From NCBI GenBank assembly GCA_035222895.1, contig JAVYIG010005277.1:1-64000 (forward strand): 64,000 bases of DNA, written 5' to 3'. The notes under the pieces are model-generated. The model saw nothing but the letters and a program-made list of their open reading frames with translations. It had not been told where the DNA came from and searched no databases. Made by a program: the position numbers and the translations under genes. The stretch is from Strongylocentrotus droebachiensis (Eukaryota; Echinodermata; Echinoidea; Camarodonta; Strongylocentrotidae). The first letter of the stretch is position 1. Each line of letters starts with the position of its first letter. Below, piece after piece: positions 57,601-64,000 of the stretch.

Positions 57601-58958
57601 AGTGAGTAGAAAAGCATTCGAGAGGAGCATGGGTGGAACGTGTTCCCTGCCCCCTCATTATATACGGTGCCTATGAAAGTAGATTTCGTTTTAATGGTTT
57701 GCCTTAAATGTGTTTTACAACGACGAGAGCCTCCCACAATAAAAAAAAAAAACCCGTTATATTATATGTATATTGTTGAAGTTAGTCAGTATTATGTTAT
57801 GTTTGAATATGAATTGACGCCATTATACGTCAATATTTATTTTAGAGCAGTTCTTGGCAAATTAATATTGGTGTTGTATTAGCCATGAGAGATATTACAT
57901 GTTTTTTTTAGATGAAGTATGAGTGGACTTCGGTCTATGATCAGCCTGTAGAGAATACACCCCGTTTAGTTTAAAGGTCTAGCTATGTTATTTTATTCCA
58001 TCACGACTGTACAGTAAAATAATGTAGTGTCTATTAAAATCTGCTGGGTCTGGTCAACATAATTATAAAAGACAAAATCGTGTCAAAATATTTGTAGTGG
58101 AATTTATCTTAGCGTTGCTTATTAGAGTATTAAAACGGCTTTTTATTTAAAAGAAGGGCGGTGAGGGGGCGGGAAGAGCCCAATCGTTTTCGGGGACTGA
58201 AACTAAAGGAATAATAGGCCCACAATCATGTGACAAGTGAATACTGACTATCATACCAATCTTAGATGCGCCTCAGTGAAATACCAGTTATTTGTTTTTA
58301 TTGCTATTGTGTTTTGGGGAGGGGTCGGTGGCTGTAACTGCTATATGCACCCGGCTTCACTAAATGAGTTAATAAGTTATTCGCACGATATTCTTGGGAA
58401 TTGTATACTTAGGTACAAGGATTTTGGAAGCAGATTATTCCTTGTTCAAGAGCCGGCAACTCCGATCAATCACGTGATTATGAGGGGTGAACAAGCTTCT
58501 CAACAAGGTCCGATTGTTGATTTATCTATCTATATAATACAATGGTGCAGTAGGTGCTGATGTCATTAAAACAATGTTTGCATTAGCTATCTTATCAATC
58601 AATTTCTTAGATATTGACAAACTTTATTTGTTAAGCTTCCGGAGTTTAAAGCTAAAGATAAAAGTTTAAAGCTATTAATCCTCATGAACATAATCTGAGG
58701 ACGTGCGATGACATTCATGCTTACGCTGTAACAACAGCCTCCTATATCTAATTTATCATATGAATTTGGTGTGTTAATTTATTAAATGTATATACTTATG
58801 GAAAGCACTGTGCCAAATTTGAAATCATTATTTTGTCTGGGGATCGTAAAATGTGATATCTTTGAGAGAAAAAAAAAGAAGCTTTGTACATAATAACTTT
58901 GAAAGTCAGAAAATAATGAGTGAAAATAATTATGAGTCTTTTAAGTCTCACTGAGCAC

Positions 58959-59003
<45 letters not shown>

Positions 59004-61224
59004 GCATAAATGAAGGATCGCCCCAGGTAGTGACGTAAGTTCTCCAGGAAGGGTAATATAAAATGAAATCAATCTTGTATTCCTATTTTTATTTAAATCC
59101 AGGGGCGACCCAGACAAAGCTGATTTACAAGGACACACATCACTCCACTTTGCCGCCCTCTACGGTCATAGTACGGTCATCGAGTACTTGGTCTCGTTTG
59201 GCTGCAATCTGTGGGCTCTGAACAATGATTATAAAATGGCTATGACTCTAGCTATGGAAGGAGGCTATGGCGAGGTAAAACTCAAGAAAAGAATTCTATT
59301 TTATTGAATAAAATACATAAATCAAATAAGTACTGTATGATTTATATGTAACAATGGTTTAAAAATTGGGTACTGGGATACTTTAATTTATGACGCTTCC
59401 AGATTCACCCATACACATCATTATGTTCTTTTCGGTATCACAAATAAGGAGACTAAAACGAAAACACAAATATAATATTTCCTAGTGACGTATCCGATAA
59501 AGGGGATATCAGGCATACGCCCCCACGGTTAAAGGCCAATAAACTGCCCGGGTACATTGCGACCCCCCCCCCCCCCCCACATCAATAGTGGACCCTCACC
59601 CCTCCTTATCAATTACTGGATATGCCACTGAATTTGCCTGTTGTACCATGGACCTACTATTAACCTTTACTCTCGGATTGACAATAATGTTAAGGGGGAG
59701 TTATGCACAATAGCTAATCCTAGTATAAAAAACACCCACAAAAACAACAACAGCAGCAGAATCAACAATACTTATCAATGGCACCAGCAACAACCAGGTT
59801 TATAGAGTGATGATGTTATCGGTTCAATCCACACATGCGCATATCGATCAGCCCTCAGATTACAAACAATTACATTTATTCTGCTTTAAAAAAAAAACCT
59901 AAACATATTTGTGGCATATATCATTCTATGCAGACCGGGGGGGGGGGGGGGTTCATAAAGCTGTGCGCAAAGTTACGCTTGACTTTACGATTGACTTGAA
60001 TATGAAGAGCTAAACTGGATTCTTAAATCCTTTTAATTGCATAAACTAAAGTAGTTGGTTTTAGGTTACTTTTATAGTTACGATTAGGGTTATGATTATA
60101 GGTTGCATTTAGGGTTACGGTAAGGGCTAAGCTAAAGTAAAATCTTTGGCCCAGGGGTTAAATTCGGTCAGTGTAGGATATTGACGGAGTATGTGTCGTA
60201 CGACCGCCTTTACCAACGGAGATGTCACGACTAGGAAGATTTATTTTTCAAACGAGTGACATAACTCTTTTTTGTGTGTGCTTTATTACAGATCGTTAAA
60301 ATCTTGGATGACGTTGCAGGAAGGCAGGCTGCCACTAACAAGAAGGTTGTTCAAAAGGCCAAGCAGAAAGCCATTAAAGACGCAGATGAGAGGGTAAAGA
60401 AACTCGACAAGATGGTGAAAGAACACGATGCGCAGATGAAGAGGGATGAAAAACAGAGCAAGAACAAAGGTGGCCGTGGAACCATCAAGACCCCTAGCCC
60501 AGGTATTTCAGAATCCAGCTTCTCCGACGTACTGAACTCGAGAGTCACCAAGCGGGATTCATTGATGTCTTCGGATCCATCAGAAGGAGCATCGAAGTCA
60601 AATCGGAAAAGAGGCGACGGTGACGGAACGTCTTCTACGGGTTTGCCGGCGTCAGATTCGAGCAGCGTCGAAAACTCTGAGAATGGGGAGACACTCGCTA
60701 ATTACCAGGATTCGCGATTCTGGCTGCCGAATCGCAACTCAAACGCTATGATGTCGCTAGCAAGGGAAGGCGAATCGATAGATATCGACGATGCCCTAGC
60801 AACCCTTGATAACAGCATCGATGACGCCACTGGCGATCCGTCAGAAGCAGCCAAACAGAGACGAAAGCCATCGGATAGAGACAACGGAAGCCATCACTCC
60901 AGGACGGCCAAACCTGGTGATTCCATCAGTACCGTCTTCCGCGGCGACCAGGCCATGTGGGCGGAATTCGAAATCGATTTAGAAGACGACGTCGACGCAT
61001 CATCGTCGGCCATCGAACTCTTCCTCACCGTCAATGATCTCGAGGATTACATACCTGTCTTCTTTGATGAGGACATTGACATGAAAGCCCTGGAGCTTCT
61101 GACGGACCAAGATATTCTCGATCTCAAGTTGCCTTTGGGTCCCAGGAGAAAGCTAAATCAAGCAATTGCCAAGCGAAAGGAAGCTCTGGCAACGCCTGGT
61201 GCAATATGTGATTCCGCAATTTGA
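48247..61224 (+). CDS. USH1G/ANKS4B-like: USH1G/ANKS4B (SANS) homologue, ankyrin-SAM scaffold
   Basis: Exons 48247-48410, 59103-59274 and 60292-61224 join in frame to 422 residues. Residues 1-112 form ankyrin repeats (GMTPTLWAATNGHIDALRLI; HTSLHFAALYGHSTVIEYLV). A Lys-rich coiled-coil/central region follows (about 127-175), then a Ser/Asp-rich linker. A SAM domain spans about 353-411 (LEDYIPVFFDEDIDMKALEL, PLGPRRKL). It ends in DSAI, a class I PDZ-binding motif in the place of DTEL in vertebrate USH1G. Splice sites are AGAGG/GTATGT, CAG/GGGCGA, GAG/GTAAAA and ACAG/ATCG. In vertebrates USH1G and ANKS4B link harmonin, myosin VII and protocadherins in stereocilia and microvilli; an invertebrate single gene probably predates that split (inference). 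The first intron is 10.7 kb and repeat-rich. A possible poly(A) signal AATAAA lies at 61405. Confidence 0.93.
48480..48520. repeat. (GA)n microsatellite and G runs in intron 1
   Basis: A GA tract lies just inside the first intron of the USH1G-like gene. G homopolymers follow at about 48690, 48848 and 48930. The intron's first 600 bases resemble the G-run relics elsewhere. Confidence 0.7.
48990..54110. other. Intron 1, proximal part; microsatellites, no gene
   Basis: Contents: (GATAAT)n at 49400-49550; (GA)n at 51558-51745; (CT)n at 53255-53332. A diverged pair sharing GTGTGATAT...CAGCTACC-TTGATGTC occurs near 51465 and 52423. Nothing codes. Confidence 0.6.
54111..55424 (+). repeat. 1.31-kb direct repeat, upstream copy
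   Basis: Almost identical to 55584-56892; the differences I see are G and C run lengths and single bases (for example ATGACTAG versus ATGTCTAG). The spacer is 159 bp. This copy has no terminal inverted repeats of its own. Confidence 0.95.
55497..57237. mobile_element. 1.74-kb TTAA-flanked element, TIR AGGTACTATGTCCC
   Basis: TTAA lies at 55493-55496 and 57238-57241. Termini AGGTACTATGTCCCATTTGC and (inverted) AGGTACTATGTCCCTTTTGC continue as GCCAAC. It contains the second copy of the direct repeat. No transposase recognised; frames of 80-90 residues inside look non-coding. Confidence 0.8.
55584..56892 (+). repeat. 1.31-kb direct repeat, downstream copy
   Basis: Second copy, lying wholly inside the TTAA-flanked element. 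It begins TGCTGGTATTATTGTGTTGA as the first does, and ends ATTAAAACCAACAT where the two diverge. Confidence 0.95.
57242..59102. other. Intron 1, distal part
   Basis: A (GA)n plus G tract at about 58962-59004 lies 100 bases before exon 2. The 107-residue frame at 58237-58560 has no recognisable features. Confidence 0.5.
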
Positions 61225-61865
61225 AGACAAGAAAAGCTATATTTGAAAGACTATTATTTTGCACTGATTGCTTAACATGCTAAATGAAGAATTCCTATCT
61301 TTGTTTTGGGAGGGGCGTTACTCTTGGATTTATTCATTTGAACGTGACTGAATTCATAAATCAACGGAATGGAACGCCGAGTGAGTAATAGACAAAAATA
61401 TGTAAATAAAAACGGTATCCTTCGTAAACGGATCCACGCTCAAGATATAATTTTACCTCATACACCGTCACGTAGTTCAAAGATCATCACATTAACATCT
61501 GCTTCATATTCCAAGGACAAGAGTCGTCTGTCGCGAACTTGCTTTCTCGGTCTTTGCACCATTTCTGTGCATGAACAAATTACCTTCGGAAATGACAACT
61601 ATAACACCATTAGAGAGTTTCAAAGCGCAGTTGAAATTTTTTTCCTATCAATTCTCGGCATGAAAAATTAATATCATACTCACCTATATCCTCCTTGTGC
61701 GCCGCGGAATAGCAGTTCTAGATAGATGGCGCCATACCAAAAATGCATAGTACTGTTCTTACTATTCATTTTCAGTGAGAGATACATGAATGACCACGCA
61801 AGACATGAGACTGACGATGTAATAGTAGCAGCAGTAGAAGTAGTAGTAGTAGTAGTGCAGTTGCA
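61225..61865. other. 3' region of the USH1G-like gene
   Basis: Presumed 3' UTR, with AATAAA at about 61405. A (GTA)n run at about 61822-61856 follows. No further gene. Confidence 0.45.
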
Positions 61866-62090
61866 GTTGAAGTTCATGGGTCATATTACACGTAAAGAAG
61901 GCATATATAATCTTGCTTTGACAGGGAAAATTGTGGGAAGAAGGAATTGGGGAAGAAGGAGGATACTTTGGATGGACAGTCTGCAGAAATTGAGAGGAGT
62001 GAAAGAACTGGGAGTGGTACTCATACAGAAGGCTAGGAGCCGAGGGTTGTGGAACGGCATGATCGCCAAAGTCAAACGGCACTTAGAGAG
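61866..62090 (+). pseudogene. C-terminal fragment of an RTE-like LINE
   Basis: KFMGHITRKEGIYNLALTGK, then GRRNWGRRRILWMDSLQKL and ARSRGLWNGMIAKV match the usual tail of RTE-type ORFs (GH..R...L....L.GKI.G.R..GR.R..W...L). It is flanked by (GTA)n repeats at 61822-61856 and 62096-62145. The rest of the element is absent. Confidence 0.65.
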
Positions 62091-62149
62091 AGAGAGAGTA
62101 GTAGAAGTAGTAGTAGTATAAGTAGTAGTAGTAGTAGTAGTATTAGGAG

Positions 62150-63305
62150 TAGTCTGAGGCAGTCTGAGGCAGTTTTCCTGCGTTAGTTTTCCAAATAATA
62201 TGCTTAAATAACAGTAAGTAAGTTGGTATGTCCTTGGGCAAGTCATTCTATTTACAGTGCTCCTGTTATCGGTAGGATGCAAACATCATTGGGGTAGGAT
62301 TAGCATGTGCACTCCCGTAAAAAGGCGACTATCTGGAATGCTCCGGAGGGAACGGAGAATGTGCACTGTAATGTGCTGAAAAGTACTCGAATCCAGTGAC
62401 CGAGATAATGATAATACTGTCAATTAAAGCGCGTAACATGAAGAGGGGATTATTATAAGTAGTAATAGGGTAAACTCCATTCAATTTTCACAAATAAACA
62501 AATTATGATTAGCTTTTTTTGAGCCAATTTATAATAACGACGAGGTTCACAAATCAAGCAATAATGTCGAGTTCTGCTCGTTTTTCAAAATTCCGGTTTA
62601 TTCCTTTCCTTTTCAACAAAATCAACATGTTTATCGTTAATTAACAAATATACAAATTAATTCAATATATGATCGTTGTATTATGTATACATGAATTCAT
62701 ATTCTCTTCTTTTAATAAACTATGGCTCTAGTAATTGTAAATACAGTTCTCCGAAATTACTGGACTTTAAATTCTGTAAGATTTATATCGAAGAATTAGA
62801 GAATAACACTCTTTGTGTCAACGAGATGCCATAAGAGGTTTATACATAGAACGTAAACGTTAGTTTTGTAAAATAGTAATTGATATTTAGTTATTCAAGA
62901 GTTATTACGAGTTGCAAATAAAGCATTACAGTCAGTTTGACATCACATATCGGAAAAAAAAAAAATCTCCTATTTTATAACACAGATACCATTATAATTG
63001 ATTGCACTGTAATTAATCAAATTTGGCCGCAAAGGCCTAGACATTTATGTTAAGGTGAATAAAATGTAAATTGTCAAACAGTTCACCTTCCTCAAATGTG
63101 TCGTTGTGTAGTTCATGAAAATTCATTAGTGGAAAATGTACACCTATTAATATTGTGTTATATACAACCTTAAGGAAGCACTGAATACGTCTGAGCGATG
63201 GAAATACATGAGCGATGTGACATACATTGGGTAAAATCAAAGGAAGAAAGTAAGAAAGAAACAAAGCAAGAGAGAAAGATAGATAGAAAGAAAGATAAAG
63301 AGAGA

Positions 63306-63346
<41 letters not shown>

Positions 63347-64000
63347 AGGAATGAAGAAGGTGGAAGACACGGTACAGAAATACGAGGATAAAACATTTGA
63401 GGGCATCCTCACCTAATTAAGAAAATAGACCCCTCCCACACAATACAACAACGTGCCTAAAAATAGAAGAGAACCATCTTTAACAAGTATACCGCAGAAT
63501 GATGATCATTGTACGATTCCAGTTCTGTGCACAGTAATATACATGTACCTACAACATCCATCCTTTTCCTAGCTCGTACATAACAAATGAGATACCAATT
63601 GAACGTATCCAAGGACAGAAACATTGACATTTGAAAATTTGATCGCTTTCCTTTACAAAACCACCGAGCTGGCGCAAATATGGGAATTTTATTTTATTTA
63701 TTCAGTCGTCCCTCTGGATGAAAAAGGGAGTAAACATCATTGATATTGCCCTCCAATCACCATGATTACCCTCACTCATGAATTGTTAACCCAATTTGCA
63801 AATTATAAAATGATCTACGGGAGTGCAACGACAATTGGACGATATTCATGACTGCCCCAAAACGGTTGCTGATCAACGAACCGTGGACATAGTTTTTCAA
63901 AGGCAAAGAATTATCATTATAGGAGACACAGAGCTAACCGAAACGGATAATTGTCTACTAATTGTCAAGAAGGACTACATTCGAAAATACGGAGCTTCTT
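62150..64000. other. Gene-free end of the window
   Basis: AT-rich DNA. A (GA)n tract with GAAA variants lies at about 63238-63348; its Arg/Glu and Ser/Leu frames are artefacts. Confidence 0.55.

Noticed and set aside
58237..58560. 107-residue frame in intron 1
   Set aside because: No family, no splice context, no repeat relation; likely chance.
59101..59116. CAGGGGCGACCCAG resembling a hAT terminus
   Set aside because: It is the splice acceptor and first codons of exon 2 (GGDPD) of the USH1G-like gene.

Overview
The window is animal nuclear DNA, not bacterial. Evidence: spliced genes with GT/AG introns, metazoan domain architectures (USH1G/ANKS4B-type scaffold, RING/B-box TRIM proteins, a CAP secretory protein), non-LTR retrotransposon remnants, a tRNA-derived SINE, many short inverted-repeat transposons, and abundant homopolymer and microsatellite tracts. 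TRIM and CAP duplication together with this repeat style points to a marine deuterostome, most likely an echinoderm such as a sea urchin. That assignment is inference, not read from a marker gene.

Layout. 1-6.4 kb: repeat mosaic (large imperfect inverted repeat, pyrimidine-rich ~171-bp tandem array, GGGGCAC minisatellite). 6.4-12.5 kb: two exons of a CAP/CRISP-like secreted protein, with an intron holding LINE debris and a 1.1-kb transposon with subterminal motif arrays. 12.5-19.3 kb: gene-poor DNA with small transposons and a second LINE relic. 19.3-45 kb: three tandem TRIM paralogues, all on the minus strand (24420-25178, 34202-35074, 42451-43443), embedded in a segmental duplication that includes their 3' flanks and, for the first two, a matching 5' non-coding exon and promoter. 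45-48 kb: small transposons. 48.2-61.2 kb: a complete three-exon USH1G/ANKS4B (SANS) homologue on the plus strand, whose 10.7-kb first intron carries a near-identical 1.31-kb direct repeat. 61.2-64 kb: a LINE 3' fragment and microsatellites.

The central story is the TRIM cluster. The middle copy is intact and shows the unoccupied sites. The first copy is decaying: start ATG changed to ACG, one RING zinc ligand lost, TATA box degraded, and its C-terminal coding sequence split by a foldback element and a TTAA-flanked element. The third copy carries a hAT-type element inserted exactly over its initiation codon; the 8-bp target duplication contains ATG, so the start codon is present on both sides of the insertion.

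Several transposon families can be delimited from sequence alone by terminal repeats plus target duplications: hAT-like (8-bp TSD, CAGRGGCG or CAGGC termini), TTAA-flanked elements (four), TATA-flanked foldbacks (two), and long-stem foldbacks. These, not new protein machinery, are the novel-looking content here.
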